Shown one piece after another: positions 25,401 to 39,626 of a stretch of DNA of 60,000 bases (positions within the stretch are counted from its first letter, which is position 1; each line of letters starts with the position of its first letter). The notes under the pieces were generated by a model, which saw nothing but the letters and a program-made list of their open reading frames with translations, made no database searches and was not told where the DNA came from. The DNA is taken from contig NC_092564.1 of NCBI RefSeq assembly GCF_037975245.1, positions 25,973,484 to 26,033,483 of the forward strand, given 5' to 3'. The DNA comes from Apostichopus japonicus. Taxonomy: Eukaryota; Echinodermata; Holothuroidea; Aspidochirotida; Stichopodidae. The position numbers and the translations under genes are program-made.

Positions 25401-28400
25401 TAAACGTTGGGGACGCATGACGTTTCCACACTGAGACATCACTCACACCAAAAAAAGCCATTCTTTGAAGTTTAAATCGAAACGTTTGGTTATTATAAAA
25501 AGAAGAAAAAACAATCGTTCAATCTTTAGGTGTATAGCTAAATGATTTGGAAAACTGGCCAACAGAAAATTGACCGTTAGATATTATGGTCGTACTTGAG
25601 CAAAAAGATCTCATGGAAATTGTATTTGCTATAGGGCAACTGTTCTTACATTAAAAACACCACCAAATATGTTCAACTGAAACGCCGTTTTTGCGAAAGA
25701 AAAACTATCTTTTAATTATTTGGTTACAACTTATAGCGAAATAGAATTGTTCTTGAATAATTGTAGGAACAACAACAGATAATTGGAATGGGGGTAGGGA
25801 AGGGCGGAGGGAATTGGGGGGGGGTGTGTTTAGTAATGAAGTCATGTCATATCATGGTTCCAGATACGCATGTGCGGACTGTGGTTCCGGGTCAGGTCAA
25901 GTTATAAACAACAATACACATTTCGTGTGTGGATTTTAGCTGCTAGTCATGTCAAGGGATTCACACAGATTACACGACGACACGTTATACATTCATTAAA
26001 GTTAAAAGTTGAAGGTTTACAGTCTTGTATGAGGCTAATGCCTCCTCACATGACTTTACAACTTAACCCCTGGTCATTGGTAACTTTTCACACCCACACA
26101 CCAAAGTGTGCACAATTCAATCAGTCTCTCCTGGGGCACCTCAGTGCACCACATCCACATGTCCCCGGGGGACTTCCCATAGGGTGCTGCCACAAACCGG
26201 CGCACACAACTTTATTTGCAAGTTACCTCACAAGTCCCCATGCTTGAGTGCGGGTTTTAGTTCCGGGTCAGGTCAAGTGATACACAAACCAAAAGCATGA
26301 ATTATACATTTGTGCGTATTGTGCCGAGCACCGTGATAGAATAGGAACGATTCTAGAATAAAATACGTAAATCCTCTAAAGTGTAGTTTTAATAACTCAT
26401 TAAAACTTTGGATTGAAAAGAAAAGTGCAAATCGATTCTCTGAAGTTCTTCGAAAAGGAATAGTTCAAAAAGGTAATCTGGTGACGTAATTGTTTCAGAT
26501 CAGCGACATGACCCACGACGTCACTGGTTTATTGATATGTAGGGTTCATTTGACATCCATGCATAGTGCAGTTTAATTAGTGTGACTTTTGAAAATTATG
26601 CAGTTCAGTGTGTCAATTACTTATGTCATATTTTAGGTTAGCCTTCCAATTCAGCCGTTTCATACATTATCTTAACTTTTGAACTTTGCTTCATTTAAAC
26701 TGTTTCTTTGCGGATATGAAAATCATCTATTAGGAAGAATTTGAATTTTATTTTCTCTATATGTCACCGCTTTATCATTGTTGTTTGTTAAAAATTTAAT
26801 GACATAAACCGATAATTTTTTTTACTATTTTTGATTGAACGTCATAAAGTTTTTTCCATCTTCTTCTGTTTTCAGATCTTCTACCTTACAAAGGCGGCGA
26901 GGGCTTAACTCATAAATTCTTAGAAGAAATCTTAAAAATTAATCTCGAATATATTGACGATACATTTGACAGAGGAAGTCGAGTTTTAGAATTCCACCAT
27001 CCTCATGACCTCAAGGAGAAACTGCATCTTGAAATTCCAGAAAAACCAGAAAATTTAGATCAAATATTGGACGATTGTAGGAAAACTCTACAGTACTGCG
27101 TTAAGACTGGTAAGTATAATATATATGTTGTGTAAATTTGATTTATTTTAACTATATAAAAACAAATATTCTCAATAAAATATCAAATTTAACTAACGCA
27201 AAAAGGCAAAAACATGATAAATTTACTCTATATAGAATCTATGAACTTATACGTTTTGAATACTTAGCAAACAGAACAACACCACTATTTTATACCGCAT
27301 GGAGAGGAGGGGGGGGGGAGGGAGAGTCAGTGACGAATGAAAGGGGATGGGGAAGGACCAACGACCCTCTACGTTTCATCGTCAATCGGGGCAAAATATT
27401 TAGTCCGGGGACTTTTTTACATTCATTCGGGGGGTGGGGGGGGGGTGGAGAATTAGACCACTGCTACAGCATAGTCGTGTACCTCTATTCAACCACACAC
27501 ACACACAAAAAACAATTGTTAGGACAACCTTGGATTTAAAGTTAATTATACACCTAATTAATAGTCTAAATATAGGCCTACCTCATAATGAACCTTTTGA
27601 CGTCTAAATTTATTTTAGTATTTCTGTGGAGGCAGCTCCAAATCCCCCCCCCCCTTCCCCCCCTTCATGGGAGTCGTGTTCAGCGACTCAAGGGTCACCC
27701 CTTCCCTCCATTATAAATCCTTCATACGCCACCGATAACTGTGTGAGTTCATCCCCTAAATCAGTCGGGTATCTATTAGGCCCCACCACCTCTGAAACCC
27801 TGTGCATCCTATACGGGGATAGAGTGAGAGGGGTAAACGGAGGGGAACGTGAAGGGAACGTGAAGGGAGTGGAATTAAAAGCTTCGTGGAATGTAATTCA
27901 CATTACAATATAATCTTGTAATCGCAACGTTATAAAGATCATTTCAAAATATCAATTAATTATGCACAGACCCAAAAGGCTGTTAAATTGCCGTTACCCC
28001 TATAGTATACCACGTACCAACAACCACATTGCTATACCAGTAGATATTTCTTTCGCCCAAAGCAAATCTATCATGTTTTTTAGGAAATCTATAAGATATA
28101 ATAATACAATAATTTAAAAAAAAGTAAAATATATTCTTCCGTTCCTATATGTATGTTTGCATGTTTCAACAGCTTAGTAGCAAGTTTTTCACAGTGTTTA
28201 AAGTTCCATCAGCAAATAGCTGTATTTCCATTGTCCACAACCAACCCAAGCTATTAGTAAATGTGTCGCGTGATATCTTAACCCTCATAAAAGGTTTTTT
28301 TTTTTACAAGACAACCTATAAAGTGGAAAATTTAAGATTTGTAGTAAACGAACTGACCCCACTTGCACAACAATGTGCACCATAGAACGTGCAATATTAC

Positions 28401-31400
28401 TTCAAACAACTACAGTGTTTTTAATGACAAACATATCGACAATTATTAACCGGCGTCCCATAAAACATATTCACTATATTTCTCCTTGCCCCTTTGTTTA
28501 CTAAGAACACGTTTTGAACAGCCACGGGCTATTTATTTCAACTTGTCATGCGAACTTTCGCTTGATACAGTTACAGCTAAAATTGGTAAGAGAAGCCAAT
28601 TAGTATTCGCAGTTTATGACGGATGACCGATATAACTTTGATATTCAGTTACAGTGTTCTTTTCGCTGTTTTTTATTATTTTATTTTGGGTATTTTATTT
28701 TTTGTCCGCAGGGCATCCTCGGTTTTTCAATCAGCTTTCTACTGGCTTAGACATAGTATCTTTAGCTGGTCACTGGGTAACAACTACCGCTAATACGAAT
28801 ATGTGAGTATATACTGTAGCTTGATGTTGTTATGCTAGCAATCAAATCCGTTCGTACATTTTCACCAGAGGGAGAAACTATAACAAAAAAAAGAACAATT
28901 TTATTGCTATGCTGTCATTATAGATGTTTACCTTTTGATTTATGTGCTCATAACTATCAACAATAAATCAAACTCATGTTTGCGCTTTGTTTTATTGTTT
29001 CAACTGTAGTAGAATGGGGACAGGTTTCCTTTTCTTTAGTTTGGTACCAGTCACATTCGAATACATCCCCGTCATATCTGGAGGGATGAGGCCCGGGGGG
29101 GTGGTAGATAGCCAGTCGTAATGGAATCAGTCATGCTTCCGAGTTTCAAGAAATGTAATAAGACTAGGTTTTTGGAGTGGAGACTCCAATCTTTAAATCT
29201 CAGTCATACTGTACGACAGCTGGCTTCTTGATATCTGCGTATATGTCTCCCGAATGTCTTACATCTCTGTTCAATGTCCTCAGGACATCGTACACAAGTC
29301 TCCAGACTGTGACATTATATACCCTTGTCACTGCAGTAAAGAACAATATTTTGTGGAATTGTTCACAAACTAGAAATGAAAATTTGTTACTTTGTAAGTA
29401 ACACGTCAGTTGGGACAATATGATCCCGGTGAAACTCCAAACAGCCTATATGTGAAATAATATTACCATGACGACGTGACGACGATGAAAACGAGCAGAC
29501 GGCAACGACGACGACAAGAACAAGATAACTTCAATGTAATGTCGATGCCAATAGTTCTTTCATTGGTTAATGTTTTTCGTTGAACCAGTAGTCAATTGTA
29601 CGTTAATATATAAGATCGCAAGTGTATTGTGAAACTGTGTAGTCAACAAACGGTACTCCGTAGTCAACAAATGTACTCTGTTGTCAATAAATAGTTCAAT
29701 GTGGGCAATAAATGGTCCTCTTGAGTCAATAAGTGGTACTATATGTAGTCAGCAAATAGTATTATTTGTGCCATCGCTTGCAACAGTAGAGGTTTGCTAA
29801 GTAATTGATCATCGTGGAAACTGCACAGGTGTGACGACCAACTAACATATAAGTGTAGCCAGCAACGGACTTAGGTGGTAGTCAGCAACTGACACAGGTA
29901 CAATAACGGCAACTGACATATAGTTGTAGCCAGCCTAGCCAGGTGAAGCTATATCAACTGATATTGATATACAGGTTTAGCCAAAAATCGGCGCACATGT
30001 GTGGTTAGCAACATAGACTAATTAGGTGAAGTGATTAACTTACAAACAGATGTAGGCAGCAACTGACAAATAGATGTAATAGCTAACGACTGAGACATAT
30101 CTGCAATTAGCAATAGACAGACTGCTAAATAAAGTCAGTAAGGGACAGACAGGTATAGTTTGCATTAAACATATAGGAGCAGTCAGTAGCTGTCACAAAC
30201 GTATTCAGCAGCTGACAAATAGATGTAGCTAACGACTGAGACATATCTGCAATTAGCAATAGACAGACTGCTAAATAAAGTCAGTAAGGGACAGACAGGT
30301 ATAGTTTGCATTAAACATATAGGAGCAGTCAGTAGCTGTCACAAACGTATTCAGCAGCTGACAAATAGATGTAGCTAACGACTGAGACATATCTGCAATT
30401 AGCAATAGACAGACTGCTAAATAAAGTCAGTAAGGGACAGACAGGTATAGTTTGCATTAAACATATAGGAGCAGTCAGTAGCTGTCACAAACGTATTCAG
30501 CAGCTGACAAATAGATGTAGCTAACGACTGAGACATATCTGCAATTAGCAATAGACAGACTGCTAAATAAAGTCAGTAAGGGACAGACAGGTATAGTTTG
30601 CATTAAACATATAGGAGCAGTCAGTAGCTGTCACAAACGTATTCAGCAGCTGACAAATAGATGTAGCTAACGACTGAGACATATCTGCAATTAGCAATAG
30701 ACAGACTGCTAAATAAAGTCAGTAAGGGACAGACAGGTATAGTTTGCATTAAACATTTATGGGCAGTCAGTAGCTGTCACAAACGTAGTCAGCAACTGAC
30801 AAATAGATGTAACTAATGACCGAGACATATCTGCAATTAGCAACAGACAGACAGATAGATAAAGCCAGTAAGGGACAGACAGGTATAGTTTGCATTAAAC
30901 ATATAGGAGCAGTCAGTAGCTGTCACAAACGTAGTCAGCAACTGACACATAGATGTAATAGCTATCGACTGAGACATATCTGCAGTGAGCAACAGACAGC
31001 TAGATAAAGTCAGTAAGGGACAGACAGGTATAGTTTGCATTAAACATATAGGAGCAGTCAGTAGCTGTCACAAACGCAGTCAGCAACTGACACATAGATG
31101 TAATAGCTATCGACTGAGACATATCTGCAGTGAGCAACAGACAGCTAGATAAAGTCAGTAAGGGACAGACAGGTATAGTTTGCATTAAACATATAGGAGC
31201 AGTCAGTAGCTGTCACAAACGTAGTCAGCAACTGACAAATAGATGTAGCTAATGACTGAGACATATCTGCAGTTAACAACAGACAGCTAGATAAAGTCAG
31301 TAAGGGACAGACAGGTATAGTTTGCATTAAACATATAGGAGCAGTCAGTAGCTGTCACAAACGTATTCAGCAGCTGACAAATAGATGTAATAGCTTACGA

Positions 31401-34400
31401 CTGAGACATATCTGCAGTTAGCAACATACAGGATTCCGTCCACCGGCACCATTAACATCACCACCATCCTTTCGTCGTCACCATATTTCCCTATGTTGTC
31501 ATCCTTTTGTATACCTGTCACGTCCTCGATGTCGTCATGGGCTTTATGTTATTTCCACTTGAGCACAATATATAACCGAGTTCTACTCGTTGCGTATATC
31601 TTCATAATAACATAAATTACTGTCGAACATTATCGCCATCTCTTACATTCATATCCCGTAATTTAAAACCCATACACTTCTCATTTCAACTGATTTCGGG
31701 TCCCTTTAGTTTGTTATTATTACTATTATTTTGATAGAAAGCGAAAACAACCTCATATGCACAACGATCTAATTTTAACCTTTACTATTTTCCTATACCC
31801 ACACCCCAGCCCTAATACAACCTATTTCATCACCTGCCATGCCATAACCCTACTCCTACCCCATTCTACGCTCTCCTCCTCTGTCCCTGTCTCTTCCTGA
31901 TATCCCTTCCTTCATTCATAACCGTTCTCCCCCAATCCGTCTTCTATAAGATTCAATTTACGGTTAGGCTTGTTAACATCAACAATATTACCCTGACCTT
32001 TTTCCATACATTGTCCTTTTCGAAGTCGTTTTGATTTCCACGTAAAGGTTAACCGTCGCCTTTTTAAAGTTTAAATTAAAACCAAAAAGATGCGGCCGTC
32101 TCCCTCCAATTGCTAGAACTATTTACCTCTTTGAAAATTGTTAGCACCGTCTTAAAAATACCTTGTAATTACCTTTCTGCTCCATGGAAAGCCAAAACAC
32201 ATTTTCTTTGACTTTTACAGGTTCACTTACGAAATTGCTCCAGTTTTTACGTTAGTGGAAAAAGCGACGCTTAAAAAGATGAGAGAATTCATTGGATACA
32301 CGGATGGCGATGGAATATTTTGTCCTGGTAAATAAAAAAAAAAACTTTAATTTTTTTTTTTTGGGTCACTGAAAAGATCATTTCGAATCCATAGTTATTG
32401 TCTCTGTACGTAAAACAGACAATGAAGCGAGGTTACTGACCAATATATTATTTTGGTTATTTTGATTGATTTTTGGTTGATTATTGAAAGAAAAATCGGT
32501 CTTTGATCTGCAGGTTGAACGGGAAATGAAGAGTCAAGAAATGAAACATTCAAAACGTTTTTTTTTTCATTTTGTTTACGAATGTTTGATGCAATTTTGA
32601 TTACATATACAGTCGGTCTATTTTTTGGGGTCTAATGTCATCAACCACGATTCATATCCTAAGAGAATTTTCGGAACGAGTGAAATCATTCGTTTTACCA
32701 TGTTTACCAAATATAGAGAAAGAACAAACGGCAAGTTTACTCGAGTATATGTACGTTTCTATGGTTACAAGAGAGGATTGAGAATAAATCGCTGTATTCG
32801 ACCTTATATACCTCAACACAAAACAACATACTTCCGTGTGAGATATACTTAATTTGAACCCCTCTTTTGAGTTTCGATGAAGTGGTCACACGAATGATTA
32901 ACGTGCATGAATAATCATGAAGTGTATATGAATAATTCATAACTCCCTATATTCTGATATGATTTAAATTGACCATGTACACTCTCCTCAGTAAGTATAC
33001 CTCTACTCATTTAAGTATGTGTTGCAACTGTTGGAAGGTCTGTGAGCTAGCATCGAAGAAAAAGACTATATAGATGCATGTTTAATCAAGCATAGGCCTT
33101 GTATATACATCTATGAGGTCGCATTATAGTTAGTACTTTCTTACCTCTTTCTTACTTCAAGCAGAACAGTTTACATTACAACCCCTATAGTCACAGCTTC
33201 CACGTTAAGTGTTCGAAATGTACGCTGTGTAAACATTAGAGCAAACAGTGACGTTACATGACGTCATAATCCCATCGACAATGCTCACAATGCATTGCGC
33301 AACAGACGGCACACAGCATCACTTTTATCAAAAGTTTCAACGTGAAGTTGGGTAAAAGTATGATGACCCAGCTGGAAGACATGTGACCTGACTAAATAAG
33401 AATATTGCACACCTGCTATTAATGTCATAAAAAGACAATAGGGTATTCTTCTATTTTTTTTCTTGACCCCCCCCCCCCACACACACACACAAAGAATGGC
33501 AAAATAGTTGTCATATGTGGGATTTCTCTACTAGCCTATGGCTTAAAAACTTTTTCGCCTCTTCTGATAATCAGACGAAGTAAAACTTTCTGATGAAAGT
33601 TCGAAAATAATCTTCATATGATCATGTCGGTTATAACGTATAATAAGGTAACCATGAACTGGAGGTCGCTAGGCAACCGTATGACATCGATTGGTCGACA
33701 TTTCTACTCAAATGTTGTCCTTGCATTCACATTGGGGATTTCAAAGTTATGTAGGTTTTCCTTCCCTTGTTTTTTATACAGGTGGTGCTATTTCGAACTT
33801 ATACGCGGTCTTAACAGCTAGACACAAGCTCTTTCCGTCCTGTAAAAGGAGGGGACTGAATAACTTACCGACTTTGGTTATGTTTACGTCAGAACACGTA
33901 AGTTATTACGTCATAATTTGATTCAGTATAGAAAAAGGCTATGTCATTTTCAACTCATGTGCTATATGTTTATCCGTTTAGTAAGTTTAATCTGCCAAAG
34001 GTAATTGGCATTTAATTGTTATGTCGTCACATGAGTGTAACCAAAATGTAATTACTTTCTTATGTTAGAATATTCTTCTTGTTATGTAAGGGCTGGCATT
34101 ACGTTTTGAAACAAACCTGTTACGCGACAAAAGTGACTTTCATTCAGTGGTGTAGTAGCCATGAGAAATGTTGTTGGATGGATATACTTCAGACAGGAAA
34201 ATGGCTCGCCTGCTTTTAACTTCAGTCGCTCTCTTTATAAAGTCTGATGTACAATGATGGGGGAGGGGGAGGGGACAAAGAGGGCGGAGTAGCTGCGCCC
34301 TTTCTACACACACCTACTGTCTACGCTACTTGCAAATTTTACACTGGTACATCTTAGTATGAATGGCATCATCAACATTGTTGCCTAGCCTACCACAATT

Positions 34401-35254
34401 TCATAGCAGATGTGACCTAACCTAGCCTGATTTACATATACCAATCGGGTGGAATTTGTACTTGACATTAAACTGGGTAAGGTTATGATTGGCAGCTAGT
34501 CACAACTCGCTTCCGGTAACGGACTACGGTATTTTATAGCGTTCAACACGGAAAATTAGCACGTTGTTATACTTGTATTGAACGACTCTTGCATGCATGG
34601 GACGAACTTTCTGGAAAAACATTCAACATATTAGTCACTAACATGAATGTAAAAACACTCAGCATTTTATGACTTGAATTGTGCATTCAAAGAGAATTAA
34701 AACAATATTTGTGAAGCTACTAATATACCCTATAGCAGACTATACGAACTGTATGTTATAAACATATGAACTTTACCAGTAAACCGTGATCACATGAATT
34801 TACCTGTTTTAGCAGACAATTAATTGAAGAAAAGAGGAGCATTGTAAATGTCTTAATTTAGCGATTATTCTAGCGACTAAGAAATCAACCTTTCTGTAAA
34901 AGACGTTTATGAGCGGTTAATTTATCACGTCGTGTAAATGGTAACGACACAGCCCCCCTGTTGCAATAATGATTAACGAATACCTGTGAAATTAAACAAG
35001 CGAGGTGAGCATTTACTGTCGTTTGGTCAAAATAATACCTGTTTTTTAGCTACTGTGACAAAATCTCCCCTCTCTGAACTTAATTATCCAGTCACTATCG
35101 TGTATTATCTTATCAATTTAATGGTCTGTTTGGATTTGCACGGTGGCAAAGATGGTGTTGCTTTCGTTATCGTTACGTGTTATGATATAGATACTTAAGA
35201 CTTTAATAATATTTCCCCCGAAACTAATTCAAATAGTCTGTTATATAGTCTGTT

Positions 35255-35313
<59 letters not shown>

Positions 35314-37730
35314 GTATTTACCTCATAAACGGCCAAATCAAGGTGAGTGGGGGGGGGGGGGTCGGAAAGAGGGGGACGTCACTGATACAACCATTTACGT
35401 TGATTGTAAATTGATTCATGAAAGTACATGCTTAAGTATTGACACTGGATACAGTTCCACGCAGACCTGCGCAGTGTATGGACAAGATAAACACATTGTC
35501 ATTTTGAAAATACATCTAGAACATTTCTAAGAAACTTGTTGATCAGGGTAACATTTTTAAGTTTTCAGAGGTCTTACAGAATTTGCTTCAACAACAGGAA
35601 TGTTTCATCTTGGGGTCAAATTGTTACATTTTGTCCCTCTTTGACCTCAAGCATAATTGTGCCCGTTGTGACAAAAAAATGTACTTACAAAACTTTTGAA
35701 GTTGCTGCAAGTATCTTTATACTCTTGCACCGCAAGCATAATTATTGTTTGCATCGTGACTTACGGTACCGTATCTAGGTATATTGAAAGTTTGGACTTG
35801 CTACAAGCATTTGTTTTTTTTTATCTTTCATACAGAGTCACTTTTCCTTACGTCGTGCTGCTGCGATCGCAGGTATTGGGACAGATAACGTTACATTCAT
35901 CAATACCGATCAAAGGTAGGAACACACAACGGAGGATGCCCATTGGGGCCGGGGGAGGTGGGGGGGGGGTGGAGAGACAGATCGATCCTTCGGGACAAGT
36001 ACGTCACCAGTCACCATTTGTTTTAGTCTCTATTTTCCGTTTTATATAGGTAACAGAATTGAGAATACATCATTTTCAAAAAGCAGTCGCCCTAATTGAC
36101 TCAGGACCCCTGGCTGTTTCCCCTACCCCCTCCCCTTTCTCTCGTTGGTCCTCGCATATTTATATGGTTCAATATTCCTGGAATGGCAATGAAGCACGAC
36201 TTAATTCCTTGTCATCGTTACTATGGAGTGCCGTATGACGTGTGGCGACGAATACATATTTCCAAAAAGCAAGTTTTAGGATAAAATAACAACTTGAAAA
36301 TAAAATTAAGAAACGCGAGGGTTTTGGTTTGCTGACACTTCTTTTGATCGATTGACAGTTTATTATAGATTACGTAATATTCAATAGTATTTTGTCCTCA
36401 TGATTATTTTGATACATAATTCTACTGGATTGGTAAAATGAGTAAACCTGACAAACTTCTTCTACCCGTTTTTTTTTTGGTTTTGTTTATCGTCAACAGA
36501 GGTAAAATCGATCTCGAAGACTTGGAAAACAAGATCCAACAAACAATAGCCCGTGTAAGTCATTTTACATTCTAACAAATATCACCGGATTTGGAGATCT
36601 ATTTATTCATTTTCCCACCCAGTCATTTACGACTGCAACTTTCGTGTCGATACATTGTAGCCTCTGTGATAGCTATTTCTCCTGGTGGCGTGTGGCAACT
36701 GGTCCGTTTCTGTTGGTAAGCTTACAACCAAACGTTCTACATAAAATGCCGGATCAATACACCGCTATAATGGGGGGGGGGCGTGTTTTGTATTGTGTAG
36801 TCCACTTCCTCCCCCTCCCCTCCCCTCCCCTCCCCTTCCATACCACCCTTCCTTGGCAACAATCTTATTGGTATATATTTGTTTTCTTTTGTTAGGGTGA
36901 TAAACCATTTTTTGTCAGCGCCACAGCCGGAACGACAGTGGTCGGGGCTTTTGATCCAATCAATGCGATAGCGGACATCTGTGAAAAGTACAAATTATGG
37001 TTACACGTTGATGTAAGTTATATGATATCTTTTACAATATTTAATTATAACAGACTAACACACGTATAACTGGTCACCTTCGCATTAAGTCACAAATTGA
37101 CTGACAAATGGATTTATATATAACTTAACTAGCCGACGACTGATGTTACTAACAGACTGGTTGACTTGTCTAAGAACCGACTGACTGACTAACAGGCTGC
37201 ATTACTGACAGACGTGTATAGCCACTCTGACAAACCCGAGATGAAACCAACTCGACGGATGTATATAGCACATATATATGACTGGTTGATTCATCACAAC
37301 TGACTGACAATTATTGACTGACGTTGATACGACTGACAGATAAACTGTCTCACTGAATCCCTGCCTAGCTATATATCAAGGACGCTCTCTGTATATCATC
37401 ACATACGTTACAAATCACAGGATAAAGTGACAGACTGATTTACTGATAGACAGATTGAAAGACAGACAAACTGACTGACTGAGTTTCACGGAAAACTACA
37501 AGTAACACCTCCAAGATTGACTAAGTAAAGAGATCCCTGCTTGATAACGTACACTGATTCAGATGAATAAATTAACTAAATATCCGACTGATGGACTTAC
37601 TGACTAATTGACCGACCGATTAATCATGCATAATTGGATATAGCATCAAGTGAATATTTCTCTCGTCCTTGTGTCTGTAACCAAATCTAAGAGGCCGTTT
37701 TATTTTCAAACGTTATTCAATCAAGACCAC

Positions 37731-37798
<68 letters not shown>

Positions 37799-38458
37799 GT
37801 CACTATAGTCATTTGAGAACGCCAGTAAGAATATATGTAGAAACAATTTGCTTACGACAACATCTTTGTACCAATGTGTAATATTTTCGCCATCGTGCTG
37901 TTGGTAATTTAGGCAAAAACACATTTCTACGCCTACCGACATATTTTGGTCGTAATGCCTTGATCCAATAAGTTTCTCTTTGGACGGATTATCAAAGAGA
38001 CCGACAAACACGATAACATCCCTAGTCCGTTTGTTAATATCACATCGACATAGAGGACCTGTACAGTTGTATATTGGTGATTAGATGAAGACCAAAAAAA
38101 AAAAAAGAAGAAAAAGAAAGCAGGCAGAAGTAGAGTTACGGTAAAACAGTAATGAAAAGAGAGACACAGAAAAAAACGTGTTGTGAAATTTTGTTGTTTT
38201 TGCAGGCAGCTTGGGGTGGAGGTGTTATACTATCCCGTAAATACAAACATTTAGTGGACGGCTTACACAGGTTAGTTCTCTCTTAAAATGTTTGTTAATA
38301 TTACGTATAACGAGCTGATACCCCGTTGATAATCAAGAGCTGATAATAGTGGTGGCAAGTATGCACAAAATATGAATATTAGCATATCGACTGTTTTCAG
38401 GTATTGTCGATGTTCAGACTATTTACAGTTTGGTCTTGTTTGTTGTTTTAAATTGAGG

Positions 38459-38536
<78 letters not shown>

Positions 38537-38752
38537 TGAGACGAACACTAGTAGTTATAACTCTGAGTTTCACGGCGTTGAGCGATCATCAGACATCTCA
38601 TCAGACAACTCATCATCAGATCGCTTAACGCGTGAAACTCTGAGTTACAACTACTAGTGTTCCACTAGTCTCAACTAGTCTCAACATATATTTCGCTCTG
38701 TCCACCGGACATAGAGCACTCTGCGCCAAGATAGACGCCAACCAACCAACTT

Positions 38753-38828
<76 letters not shown>

Positions 38829-39560
38829 GAGGACACATTATCAGTGATTTCATTCTAGAGTGACGTAGTTTTAAGGTGATGCTATAAGTATACTAATGCA
38901 TATACTAGCGATTATAATGCTAGTACGTGCAATTATATGGAGTCCTTCACTATGCCATGTAACACGTAGTTTGGGAGAATACATAATCATGGTAAAGTGA
39001 TGGCGCCGAAAGAGTGTCTAATCACGTGATAACCCTCCTAATGAAAGAGAAAGCGAAACTAACGAATGGATTTGCTGTGGCAGGTTTAAAATATAACTTA
39101 TTTAACTCGAGGTTTAATTTTGTTCAGAGTAATTTTGTCATAAAAATAAAATATAAAAAAAAGCCGTAATATATAAACGAACTAAATCCTAGAAGTATGA
39201 ATGATAAGTCATACGTTTTGTATTACGATCTAAAGCGTAAGTTTAATGCACTTTGAGTCTTTAAAACACCAACCAACCAACAAACAGCATTTGTTCAGGA
39301 AAAAGAACGTATTGTGAGTTGACAACATTTCAACGCATGTATATATTATGTATTACGAAGAAAGAAACTCGAGGCCGTACAATAAGGAGTTCTAGTAAAC
39401 ACCTTTAAACTATTTTCAACCAAGTTCAAATTGGTAGCTACATGGTTGACTACCTTCAGCTGTGTATTACGAATCAATAAACATTGATATCACAGAGAAT
39501 GCAAAGCAAGATCAGAATGTAATTAGCTTCGATGTACTTTAACTAAGCGAGACTTTCGCC

Positions 39561-39626
<66 letters not shown>

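Larger units (their letters stand above)
15498..26875 (+). other. GAD: GAD intron 1 (11.4 kb)
   Basis: Bounded by donor GTGAGA and acceptor TTTTCAG. It carries a (TA)n block (17429-17500), a hammerhead-like motif (about 17284-17310), a tRNA-like sequence (18161-18242), a foldback and inverted-repeat element (19182-20803), a compound TA repeat (22366-22438) and a repeat-bounded block (25871-26280). The 163-codon open frame at 24120-24611 shows no recognisable domain and has low-complexity composition; it is not called as a gene. Confidence 0.9.
28803..32220 (+). other. GAD: GAD intron 3
   Basis: Bounded by GTGAGT and TTTTACAG. Apart from the satellite and its decayed flank, it shows only AT-rich single-copy-looking sequence. 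Confidence 0.9.

Noticed and set aside
25870-26247. 125-codon open frame
   Set aside because: It fills a GC-richer block bounded by direct repeats and looks like a transposable-element fragment; no protein family is recognised.
30816-31327. Repeated Thr/Leu/Cys-rich frames on the - strand
   Set aside because: They repeat with the 146-bp satellite period and shift with its indels; not genes.
30085-31430. CRISPR-like array (regular repeats)
   Set aside because: Units are directly adjacent 146-bp copies without spacers, inside a eukaryotic intron.
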